Assembly (NCBI GenBank): GCA_036873755.1
Contig: JAVTVY010019578.1
Span: forward strand, 18,162 to 82,161
Length of the DNA: 64,000 nucleotides
From: Hanleya hanleyi
Lineage: Eukaryota; Mollusca; Polyplacophora; Lepidopleurida; Hanleyidae
Direction of reading: 5' to 3'
This document shows positions 49,128 to 58,972 of this stretch, piece by piece; positions within the stretch are counted from its first letter, which is position 1; each line of letters begins with the position of its first letter. The notes below the pieces were generated by a model. It made no database searches and was not told where the DNA came from. It saw only the letters and a program-made list of their open reading frames with translations. Position numbers and translations under genes: made by a program.

Positions 49128-49145
49128 TGTATAGCTGGAAAAAAG
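49128..49145 (-). promoter_or_regulatory. 3' splice site of 5' UTR intron, EF-hand gene 3
   Basis: Minus strand CTTTTTTCCAG|CTATACA directly before the ATG; same 7-nt leader length as the two paralogues. Confidence 0.65.
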
Positions 49146-49986
49146 ATACATCTTTAGTGGAAATATACTGAAATAATTCATAATTGAATACAAATAGTCT
49201 ATTCGTAAAATCATTTCAAGCTATGGGAGAAATTCGAGGCAAATCTGCTAGTGGATTTTACAAAAGTAAATTTTGACTATGACATGAATAATTGATGCGG
49301 CCACCCGAAACCTAATATGCACAATTATTTGCCCGCTTCATCATTCCGATATCACCTTACAGTTCCAAGGAAGAAATAACTCTACATACGGTGGTAAATA
49401 CTGGACGTTGGTGACTTTCTTAGTGTCCTGGATTTTGTTTTGTATTTTTCACGAAATCAACTGAATTGTCTGCAAAAGTTCTCCTTGTTTGCGTTTAACT
49501 CCATTTGCGATTTTATTTTAAAAGATTTCTTTCCTCAATTTCCTTGCATCACTTTATATTATACAACATTTCCTGGTAATTCTTGCAATTCCAAAAAACT
49601 CGATTTAGTGTAAAACGTGATTCAATCAAGTTTTGCAGAACATGTCGGAAAATGCAAAAAAAAAAAAAAAATTAAAGCACGAATTAATCTAGTTTTACAG
49701 AGAAAAGTCGGAAAATGCAAGAAAATATAAATCTCCATTTAATTCAGTTTTTGTGATAATATCTACATCGCGGCGTCAATAGTTGACACCGCAATGGAAT
49801 ATTATCAACATTGTCATATTACCTGGAAGTGTTGGAAAATATAAGGTGATTCTTGAACAAAGAAATCTTCTTTGAATAATGAAAATATAGAGTGAACGCA
49901 AAAAAAGAAAAGAAAATTAACAGACAATTCGGTTGATTGGGTTGAAAATGGAGAAAAAAAAATCAGCAATGTCCCATATGGGCCAT

Positions 49987-50412
49987 CGTATCTACACTAT
50001 TATCTAGATGCTATACGTTTTGATGAGTGTCTGAAATTCAAAGTACATGTAGGAATATCCCATTGATATCAAAGGCAAACAGTACCTAAACGTTTATCTT
50101 GGTATCAGCTTCCATAGTTATCTTCCATACATGATTTAGAATCCGTTTTAAATTCTCAAAAATGCCCAGGGTGAAAAAAACACTTTTTTGCACGCGTAAA
50201 ACTGCAGTTATCCTGCTATTTCTTCAGTTATGGAAATGTTATCATATTTAGTAAAACAGCAAAGATAACATGTCTTACAGCTCAAACAGAACGTTATGAA
50301 TGTCCTCAATTACGGGCAAATAATTCAAGTTTCCTAATGCTGAAATCCTGCCGTAATCTTTAGTTTCCAACTCAGTTCTGTGTCGTTTACTCTCGGTTTC
50401 AGCAAGATATAA
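49987..50412. repeat. Block D, first copy (upstream of EF-hand gene 3)
   Basis: About 425 bp nearly identical to 52861-53286 ('atctacactattatctagatg' to 'ctctcggtttcagcaaga'). A diverged homologue lies at 41490-41800. Confidence 0.85.
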
Positions 50413-50860
50413 TTAATTTGTGCCAGGTTCTCATTTATTTCTGGTGCTACCTAAACTGCGAGTGTGACAGATTCCAGATATATTACCTCGAGGCCTATGC
50501 CAAGTAATTGACAGGAATTGAGCCACCCTAGAAAAGTATTATGCTTAACTTATATGTTAAAAGCCTAGAAAAGGTTTTCTACCTGGATCAAATTTAATCG
50601 TAATTTGCAAAGTCGGCTGAACTTGCCTTCAGGTATAAAACTATGCATGGTTTCAAGCAGTGTGCAATCGCAAACATAGTTGAGACCTAACTTGTTTCTC
50701 TTAAAATAAATTATAGTATTCAAGGCTGGCGGAAAATGCTCTAAATTAACAAATATGTTGCAAAAGCTCATTCATTTAGGACACTCGAGGAGCCCGACTC
50801 CTTGACCCACCCCGAAAATGGTTTATTGTGAAGCACAATAGTAGTATATAGCGCGTAAAA
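50413..50860. other. Non-coding DNA
   Basis: No feature recognised. A possible splice donor is noted near 50485 (minus). Confidence 0.35.
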
Positions 50861-50870
50861 GCCCTCCGGT

Positions 50871-50921
50871 TGACCTTTGACCTCAAAAATTTGCATATCA
50901 CGTGACAGAGGTCAAAGGTCA
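50871..50921. promoter_or_regulatory. Inverted pair of DR1-type AGGTCA sites with a CACGTG box
   Basis: TGACCTTTGACCT (50871-50883) and AGGTCAAAGGTCA (50909-50921) are exact direct-repeat-1 nuclear receptor type elements in opposite orientation, with CACGTG near 50899 between them. Binding is only inferred from the motif. Confidence 0.4.
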
Positions 50922-51359
50922 TTGAGTGCACTTGACCTGTATCCTTTCATCTTGTCTCTTGGATCATGTTTAGACATGTTAGGGTTTTTCCCATCACGCG
51001 CGGTATGACGTCACTTCCGGTCTGTGTGAACCTGATAGGACATGTACTGACCTGTCTGTGGGGTTTTTCTGTACAATATCGTTCACTTTCGTGTGTTTCC
51101 GGTGTGAAGCGGGGAGAGGGGAACACGATAGGCCATGCACTGTCTGTGGGGTTTTTCCCCGCCAGAATTTCGCTGTCGTCTGCTTGTCACGTGCAGAACA
51201 CCTGGCTCCCCGAATTGCAACATTGTTGCACGTTCGATTGACCTATATCCGGGTCTTATACCATTGATGGGATGCGTGTACTGTATTTGGGGAATCACGG
51301 GGAGATCACGTGATAGTTCCGGAGGTCACCGAAGAGACACGGAGGTGCCCGAAGAGACA

Positions 51360-52520
51360 CGGAGATCCCCGAAGGGGGCGAGAGAGGTCCCTAGTGTACC
51401 GATTGGGTCGTATGAGGTGTCAATGTAAAGCATTCGTGAAGGGGCATCCGATGGGGTGGGGGTGGGGTTGAAATATTTTCATTCTGCGCATGCGCGGTAG
51501 ACCAAGGGTATAGAAATAGACGTTTTGGGATCTTGGGGAGCCCCTAATGGTCCGATGGAGTCCAGTGAGATATCAATGTGAAGCCTATGTGAGGGGGCAT
51601 CCGATGGGCTGGGTGTGGGGTTGGAATATGGTCATTCTACGCATGCGCGGTAGACCAAGAGTATGGAAGTAGACGTTTTGGGGTCTAGGAAAGCCACTAG
51701 TGGGTCGATGGAGTCGTATGAGGTATCAATGTGAAGCATTCGTGAAGATGCCCGAAGGGGGCGAGAGAGGTCCCTAGTGTACCGATTGGGTCGTGTGAGG
51801 TGTCAATGTAAAGTATTCGTGACGGGGCATCCGATGGGGTGGGGGTGGGGTTGAAATATTGTCATTCTGCGCATGCGCGGTAGACCAAGGGTATAGAAAT
51901 AGACGTTTTGGGATCTTGGGGAGCCCCTAATCGTCCGATGGAGTCCAGTGAGATATCAATGTGAAGCCTATGTGAGGGGGCATCCGATGGGCTGGGTGTG
52001 GGGTTGAAATATCGTCATTCTGCGCATGCGCGGTAGACCAAGGGTATGGAAATAGACGTTTTGGGGTCTAGTTGGGTCCCTGATGGACCGATGGGGTCGA
52101 GTGAGGTATCAATGTGAAGCCTATGTGAGGGGGCATCCCACTGGATGGATGTGGGGTCGGAATATCGTCATTCTGCGCATGCGAAATAGAGAAAGGGTAT
52201 GAAAATAGACGTTTTGGGACGCAGGTGAGCCACTAATGAGCCGATGGAGTTGAGTGAGGTATCAATGTGGAGCCTATGTGAGCGGGCATCCGATTGGACT
52301 AGGGTCTCGGCCGTTGTCCACATTCTGCGCATGCGCAGACAGGGAATTCTGGGAAAAGGGTGTGGAAATAGACGTGTTAGGGTTTAGGTGAGCCCCTCAT
52401 GATCCTATGGTGTCGTATGAGGTCTTATTGTGAAGTTGTCGTGAGGGAGCATCCGCCTGGGCTAGTGGTTCGTCCGTGTTCAAGAATCTGCGCATGCGCA
52501 GTCTGGTCGTAGTATAGAAA
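51360..52520 (+). repeat. CpG-rich tandem array, ~153-bp unit, seven TGCGCATGCGC sites
   Basis: Units share 'gaggtatcaatgtgaagcctatgtgagggggcatcc', 'gcgcatgcgcggtagacc' and 'agacgttttggg'. TGCGCATGCGC or a one-base variant occurs at 51484, 51638, 51868, 52021, 52174, 52326 and 52489. A higher-order duplication of 384 bp relates 51366 onwards to 51750 onwards. Units resemble the internal repeats of the giant palindrome at 37.3-40.3 kb. Confidence 0.85.
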
Positions 52521-52542
52521 GCAGGCATGTTGGGGGATGCGT

Positions 52543-52544
<2 letters not shown>

Positions 52545-52586
<42 letters not shown>
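52545..52586 (+). repeat. (GT)n microsatellite
   Basis: Uninterrupted GT dinucleotides of about 20 units. The ORFs across it (poly-His-Thr or Cys-Val) are artefacts. Confidence 0.95.
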
Positions 52587-52587
<1 letters not shown>

Positions 52588-52689
52588 ACCCACCCCTATG
52601 GGCCCATGGTTGTGGTTGGGTGGTGGTGTGGGTTCTGCGCACAGACGTCACTTCCGGGTTTCACTAAAACTACCTTCACAGAACACAGA

Positions 52690-52860
52690 AGAGTTCCAAT
52701 TTTTACTTAGACGTAGGGTCCGTGTTATTCACGGCCCGGCCCGCCCCGCCCCGCCCCGCCCCGCCCCGTTCCGCCCCCCGCAGCGCGCGCGCGCGCGGGT
52801 TATCCGGAAGTGTACGGCATCACCGGAAGTGCGCGGGTGAATTTCGGATTATCCTAGGCT
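52690..52860 (+). repeat. GC-rich block R, first copy, with (CCCCG)n
   Basis: 'caatttttacttagacgtag' through (CCCCG)n, a (GC)n tract and two CCGGAAGTG sites to 'gcgggtgaatttcggattat'. It is repeated at 53287-53455 directly after block D copy 2, so D is flanked by two copies of R. Confidence 0.8.
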
Positions 52861-53286
52861 ATCTTATCTACACTATTATCTAGATGCTACGTTTTGAAGA
52901 GTGTCTGAAATTCAAAGTACATGTAGGAATATCCCATTGATATCAAAGGCAAACAGTACCTAAACGTTTATCTTGGTATCGGCTTCTATAGTTATCTTCC
53001 ATACATGATCTGAATCCGTTTTAAATTCTCAAAAAGGCCCAGGGTGAAAAAAAAATAAATAATTTTTTGCACGCGTAAAACTGCAGTTATCCTGCTATTT
53101 CTTCAGTTATGGAAATGTTATCATATTTGGTAAAACTGCAAAGATAACATGTCTTACAGCTCAAACAGAACGTTATGAATGTCCTCAATTATGGGCAAAT
53201 AATTCAAGTTTCCTAATGCTGAAATCCTGCCGTAATCTTTAGCTTCCAACTCAGTTCTGTGCCGTTTACTCTCGGTTTCAGCAAGA
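52861..53286. repeat. Block D, second copy
   Basis: Near-identical to 49987-50412, about 2.87 kb away, sandwiched between the two R blocks. The young age suggested by identity implies recent duplication. Confidence 0.85.
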
Positions 53287-53389
53287 GTTTCAATTTTTAC
53301 TTAGACGTAGGGTCCGTGTTTTCCCCGGCCCAGCCCGCCCCAGCCCGCCCCGCCCTGCCCCGGCCGCAGCGCGCGCGCGCGCGGGTTAT

Positions 53390-53500
53390 CCGGAGGTGCG
53401 CGGCATCACCGGAAGTGCGCGGGTGAATTTCGGATTATCCCAGGCCACTGGCTAATACGGTGTTCAAAGCCAGTTTTCACCGAATCCCCACATGTCTGTT
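53390..53500 (+). repeat. Direct repeat A1 (also 54404-54514)
   Basis: 111 bp ('ccggaggtgcgcggcatcacc' to 'cccacatgtctgtt') duplicated at 54404-54514. The two copies flank a truncated transposon fragment. Confidence 0.85.
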
Positions 53501-54403
53501 TTGTGCCAGTAGATACATTAGGGGGACACAATGCGTCACCTACCAAAATGTAGGTCAAGGTCAAAGGTCAAGGTCACTGTGACCCCAAAATCGTGGAATT
53601 GTTAAAAATCATGATTTTTTGAGTCCATTGAGAAATTACGGGGATTCGTTTCGTCATGTACCGAAATTTAGATCCAGGTCCATAGTCAAGGTCGCTGTGA
53701 CCCCAGAATCAAGGTCAAAGGTCAGTGTGACCTAAAAATCAGGAAATCAATAAAAATTACAATTTTTTTATGAGTGGATTCAATAGGGGGAAATGAAGTG
53801 TCGCATACCAAAAAAAATAGGTCAAGGTCAACGGTCACTTTCCTCCAAATCAGGAAATTATTACAAATGACATTTGTTGTGTCAGTAGATACATTAGGGG
53901 GACACCATGTGTCACATACCAAAATGTGGGTCAAGGTCAAAGGTCAAGGTCACTGTGACCCCAAAATTGTGAAATTGTTAAAAATCATGATTTTTGTGTC
54001 CATTGAGAAATTATGGGGAGACGGTTTATCATGTACCAAAATTTAGGTCAAGGTCAATAGTCAAGGTCACTGTGACTTCAGAATCAAGAAATCTTTGAAA
54101 AGTATTTTTTTTGTGTCCGTGGATACATTAGGGGGACACGTAGGTCAAGGCCGAACGTCAAGGTCACTGTGAGCCCCAAAATCATGATTTTTTTTGTGTC
54201 CATTGATACATTGAGGGAAGACGATGTGTCCTGTACCAAAATTTAGGTCAAGGTCAAAGGTCAAAGGTCAATGTCACTGTGACCCCAAAATCAGGAATTC
54301 ATTACAAGTCACATTTTCGTATGCCTGTCGAAGACGAGGTCATGCAATGCGATTTGTTGTCCATGCGATAACTCTAGTTTCAAGGTATGGATTGGTACCA
54401 AAT
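53501..54403 (+). mobile_element. Truncated copy of the AGGTCA-rich transposon
   Basis: About 900 bp nearly identical to 55542-56475, with a 30-bp gap relative to it (the 56396-56425 segment is missing). Neither terminus of the transposon is present; both edges abut the 111-bp repeat. Confidence 0.85.
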
Positions 54404-54892
54404 CCGGAGGTGCGCGGCATCACCGGAAGTGCGCGGGTGAATTTCGGATTATCCCAGGCCACTGGCTAATACGGTGTTCAAAGCCAGTTTTCACCGAATC
54501 CCCACATGTCTGTTATAGCCGTCATGCATTATACTCATATAGAAAGCACACACAAGACAAGGTTTTGTTTTTGGTGAGATCTCATTTTGTTTCTCACTTC
54601 ACTCCACCTGTGGCTCTTGTAACTTGTAACTCCTCGTCAAATGTTGGAATGCCCGCTCGTAACCTAGACCAAAACATGTACTTGGTCTGATTCCATTGGC
54701 TCTCTATTTTACTGCAGTGCTCTTGCATTGTTTTATGGACATTGCTGGGTTACATTTGGCCCCATCCTAGGCCACTGATTGGCTACTTTTCTCATTCATT
54801 GACCGAATCCCCACATGTCTGTTATAGCCTTCATACACTATGCTCATATAGAAAACACACACGACAGGGTTTTTTGGTGAGATCTCATTTTT

Positions 54893-56704
54893 TATACGCC
54901 CGCCAAAAGGCGGACGTATTATATGATGGCGGTTTCCGTCCGTGTGTCCGTCTGTCCGTCTGTCCGTCCGCCGTGTCCGGTCTATATCTGGGACAGTTTT
55001 CTGTCTACAGTTCTATTTTTTGGTGAGTGGATACCCTATGGGGAGACGATGTGTCGCGTACCAAAATTAAGGTCGAGGTCAGAGGTCAAAGGTCACTGGC
55101 CTAAAAAAACAGGAAATCACTGAAGTGTTCGTGTCCGGTCTACATCTGTGAACGTTTTCTATCCATAGTTGCAAATTTTTGTGAGTGGATACGCTAGGTG
55201 AAGACGATGTGTCGCGTACCAAAATGTTGAGGTCAGAGGTCAAAGGTCACTGTTGCCTAAAATCAGGAAATCATTGATCGTTGACAGTTTTCTATCTACA
55301 GTTCTAATTTTTGGTGAGTGGATGCCCTAGGGGGGAACGATGTGTTGCATAACAAATGTAAGTCGAGGTCAGAGGTCAAAGGTCAGTGTGACTGAAAAAT
55401 CAGGAAATCATTAAAAATTTCTAATTTTTTGTGAGTGGATTCAATAGGAGGAAATGAAGTGTCGCATACCAAAACATAGGTCAAGGTCAAAGGTCAGTGT
55501 GACCCCAAAATCAGGAAATTATTAAAAATAACATTTTTTTGTGCCAGTAGATACATTAGGGGGACACAATGCGTCACCTACCAAAATGTAGGTCAAGGTC
55601 AAAGGTCAAGGTCACTGTGACCCCAAAATCGTGGAATTGTTAAAAATCATGATTTTTTGAGTCCATTGAGAAATTACGGGGATTCGTTTCGTCATGTACC
55701 GAAATTTAGATCCAGGTCCATAGTCAAGGTCGCTGTGACCCCAGAATCAAGGTCAAAGGTCAGTGTGACCTAAAAATCAGGAAATCAATAAAAATTACTA
55801 ATTTTTTATGAGTGGATTCAATAGGGGGAAATGAAGTGTCGCATACCAAAAAAAAAAAAATAGGTCAAGGTCAAAGGTCACTGACCCCAAAATCAGGAAA
55901 TTATTACAAATAACATTTGTTGTGTCAGTAGATACATTAGGGGGACACGATGTGTCACATACCAAAATGTGGGTCAAGGTCAAAGGTCAAGGTCACTGTG
56001 ACCCCAAAATTGTGAAATTGTTAAAAATCATGATTTTTGTGTCCATTGAGAAATTATGGGGAGACGGTTTATCATGTACCAAAATTTAGGTCAAGGTCAA
56101 TAGTCAAGGTCACTGTGACTTCAGAATCAAGAAATCTTTGAAAAGTATTTTTTTTGTGTCCGTGGATACATTAGGGGGACACGTAGGTCAAGGCCGAACG
56201 TCAAGGTCACTGTGAGCCCCAAAATCATGATTTTTTTTGTGTCCATTGATACATTGAGGGAAGACGATGTGTCCTGTACCAAAATTTAGGTCAAGGTCAA
56301 AGGTCAAAGGTCAATGTCACTGTGACCCCAAAATCAGGAATTCATTACAAGTCACATTTCCGTATGCCTGTCGAAGACGAGGTCATGCAATGCGATGTTG
56401 CGTTCTATCCATTCATCCATTACCATTTGTTGTCCATGCGATAACTCTAGTTTCAAGGTATGGATTGGTACCAAACTTTGAGTATACCTTACTCGCATGG
56501 CAAAGAGGAGCCATACATCAATCGATCAAAGGTCAAGGTCACAGTCATCCAAAACTGAATCAAGTATAAGATGTGATATATGTTACATTCTCAGAAGCAC
56601 AAAATTGTAGACCTTTCTCTGGTGTGCTAGCTACCAATTGGAATCAAGGCTATTAAACAAACTTGAAATTTGGACCAATATAATTCCAGATATACGGGCG
56701 TATA
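54893..56704 (+). mobile_element. 1.8-kb non-autonomous transposon rich in AGGTCA half-sites
   Basis: The ends are TATACGCCCGCC (54893, itself part of a hairpin with ggcggacgta) and CGGGCGTATA (56695-56704), an inverted terminal pair. A (GTCC)n-like tract follows the left end. The body is about ten diverged modules of 'aggtcaaggtcaaaggtcactgtgacc' spaced by 'aaatcaggaaatcattaaaa'. No coding potential; the plus frames are repeat shadows. Confidence 0.75.
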
Positions 56705-56757
56705 TTGAAGCCCCTTGGGCTCTTGTTTATTCAGTGAACAACAACAACGTGAGAACA

Positions 56758-56905
56758 ACCACGTGAAAACTGAAGCCCAGAACAGGGGGCTTGTACATTG
56801 AAAGAACTGAAGCCCAGAACAGGGGCTTGTAAACTTAAGCCCAGAACAGCGGGCTTGTGTACATTGAAAGAACTTAAGCCCAGAACGGGGCTTGTACATT
56901 GAAAT
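56758..56905 (-). repeat. Tandem reduplication of the protease gene 3' end
   Basis: 'aagcccagaacag(g)gggcttgta' recurs at about 56773, 56809, 56839 and 56876, partly with 'cattgaaagaact'. The rightmost copy is the last codons and stop of the protease (FNVQAPFWA); the others are out-of-frame extra copies. Each unit contains an AAGCCC/GGGCTT stem. Confidence 0.8.
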
Positions 56906-57346
56906 GATGGGCGGCCCAGTCATATACGAGTACATCGCGGTCCTCGGCCTTGGGGTACTCGTCAAACATCTGTACGATGGTAGATAAGGTCCTTCCCCGG
57001 CATCGATGGTACAGGTAAAACAAGCAATATTGTCCGCACACGCTACTGGTCAGGCTTTGCAACGTTTGACTGTTCCAACACCACGTCTCTGTGCCTTGAT
57101 CCATGAAGTCTGTTAAATCGGGATGGAGGGTGACAGGCCGTACGGGTCAAAGTATTCGCCCTGCTGTTCTGTCAAGTACACGGCCACCCAATGTTCACCG
57201 GGCCGATCCATCGGGTCCGTGTTGAGAACGTATGCAGCAGGATACACACGGTCTAATGGGAACACATCTCGGGTGAACACCCCTTGAAAGACCATACGTG
57301 TCCCTGGGTCATTCTCCAGCACGGTGGTTATCTGGTCTGTATCCAT
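56874..57346 (-). pseudogene. Polinton adenain-like cysteine protease, frameshifted
   Basis: Starts ATG at 57346, two nt after the capsid gene stop. The first part carries the His motif (EHWVAVY, near 57190) and the Asp motif (YFDPYG, near 57150). The second part, in another frame, carries SSVCGQYC near 57040 with the nucleophilic Cys and an upstream Gln. His-Asp-Gln-Cys order is that of adenovirus-type maturation proteases. The frame changes at a three-base G run (plus strand 57120-57122). Length of about 157 codons fits the family. In living relatives this enzyme cleaves capsid and core precursors; here the break separates the catalytic residues, so it is inactive as written. Confidence 0.85.
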
Positions 57347-57347
57347 G

Positions 57348-58657
57348 TTAGGTGGAAAAGTCACACAGGACGTTGCGCGCCTTGTCCACTTGAATGATGT
57401 TCTCAAACTCGGCGTAGCAGATCACATTGACGGTGGTCCCCAGGGCTCGTGCAAAGTGGATTTCCAACCGTAAATTGCCTTGCTTGGCCAGGGCCAGCTG
57501 ATGGTCGTTCTCTAAGGTGGGGGTCAGATCGAAACAGAACAACGTGTATCCGTTCGCGTAGTCCTCCCGACTGATCATATTCCCTTCGTCCTGGTTGATT
57601 TGACCGGTGGCTGTAAACAGGCTCTGATAGGCTCGAATGAAATTCCTGCGCCCAAAGTTCGATGTTAAGGCCGTGGCTGGCACCTGTTGTCCATCCACAT
57701 GCAGGGCCACAAAATTGATGCCGAAATGTTTAAAGTCAAACGGATTCTCTGGGTAGGCTCCGCTGAAACTGGTATTTTCCACACAGGCCAGGATCAATCG
57801 CTTGGGTAGTTCCCCCAGGAACAGGTTTTCTTTGTTGGCGCCCATATTTCCAGCAGGCACAGAGAACACTTTGGTTTGTACACGTCGGATAGGGTACTGG
57901 GCTGGTTTTGTTTCCAAGGCTTTCATGTGTCCCAATTGAACGCTGGATTCGGTTTCACTTTTCGGACATACAGGACTGCGTCTTGGATAACAATCTTATA
58001 GTCAGCTGCATGCCCATCTACGTTAGTGGCCATCAAGGCGAAGGTCGGAAGCGCCCGTATCAGTCGGATTTTGATGGGGATCTTGTTCAAGAGGTACCGG
58101 TCTTGCATGAACATGTCTGAGTGCAGCCGACCCATCATATCCACCGAGGCACCGTTCGCAGTGAAAGCCTTCCGTTTGTTATATCCCACATTGTCCAACG
58201 TGTCCATGTGCTCGGGTGTGTCCTGGTAGAATAAAGCGGCTGTCAGCTGAGATTTTTTAGCCTCTCGGCCATACGACAACAGTGTCTCGATGTAGGCTCG
58301 ACAGGGGTACGTGTTGGTCGAGTCACTGATGAGTTTGTCGCTGAGAAAAATATCCACCTGTTAAAACATCGAGTGCAGCCAGAGATTCGTCGGGCCCACC
58401 GTTGCAGCTTGGATGATTCTGGAGCCATCCCCATTGACGACCTTGGCTTTCACATACAAGTATGTATGGGCTAAATCCACATAGGCCGTATCCGCATTGC
58501 TGATGGTGAACTCGATGGGCCCTGTTTCGTTGACGCTGGAGAGCGGGAGATGCTCCACCCATAATCCTTGTTCGGCACTGGTCTGTGTGGGCGGCACGGT
58601 CCACAAATCAAATTCACTGTTGGTGGAGGGGCAGGACTCGGCGTGGATCAAGGACAT
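57348..58657 (-). pseudogene. Polinton major capsid protein (double jelly-roll type), broken
   Basis: ATG at 58657, three nt after the stop of the upstream basic protein. Three collinear pieces: 58657-58361; 58360-57923, same frame but separated by an in-frame TAA at 58363-58361; and about 57940-57348 after a one-base frame change near 57942. Visible family blocks include FDLWTVPPTQTS, NTYPCRAYIETLLSYG, MMGRLHSDMFMQDRYLL, YPIRRVQTKVFS and ISREDYANGYTLFCFDLTP. Total of about 435 codons is normal for a Polinton capsid protein. Function by family: forms the hexon-like shell. As written only fragments could be made. Confidence 0.9.
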
Positions 58658-58659
58658 GT

Positions 58660-58896
58660 TTAAGAAAAGATATCCTGGGTCTTCGATGTGCGTCGACGCT
58701 TGGTCGGTCGTCGACTGGTGCGTGGTCTCGGTGGGGTAGCTCTTTTATTCCCTACGGTGCGTTGTGCTTTGGCCACCAAGACGCCTCCCGCTTCTTTAGC
58801 CCGCCGTTTCAAGGCTTCTTTGGGTGCCGTACCCCCCAAGACATCACCGGCGACTTGCAGTCCACTGCGTACCGCTTGTTTGCCGATTGCTTTCAC
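58660..58896 (-). CDS. Polinton small basic protein (core-like), start uncertain
   Basis: 78 residues, pI clearly basic: KAIGKQAVRSGLQVAGDVL followed by KRRAKEAG and a C-terminal TSRRPTKRRRTSK, nuclear-localisation- or DNA-binding-like. The frame opens with GTG at 58896; immediately upstream are in-frame TAG and TAA, so the real amino terminus is lost or in another frame. Its TAA (58662-58660) is three nt from the capsid ATG. Position beside the capsid gene suggests a virion core or assembly role; no catalytic motif. Confidence 0.6.
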   Translation of the reverse strand: MKAIGKQAVRSGLQVAGDVLGGTAPKEALKRRAKEAGGVLVAKAQRTVGNKRATPPRPRTSRRPTKRRRTSKTQDIFS

Positions 58897-58972
58897 CCCA
58901 CGCGTCTCGACAGGCTATTAGCTCATTCTCAAGTATCAGTTCCCAGCCCATGTCACCCCCGGCCTGTTGAGC

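Noticed and set aside
52397..52840. Frames across (GT)n and (CCCCG)n
   Set aside because: Pure microsatellite translations.
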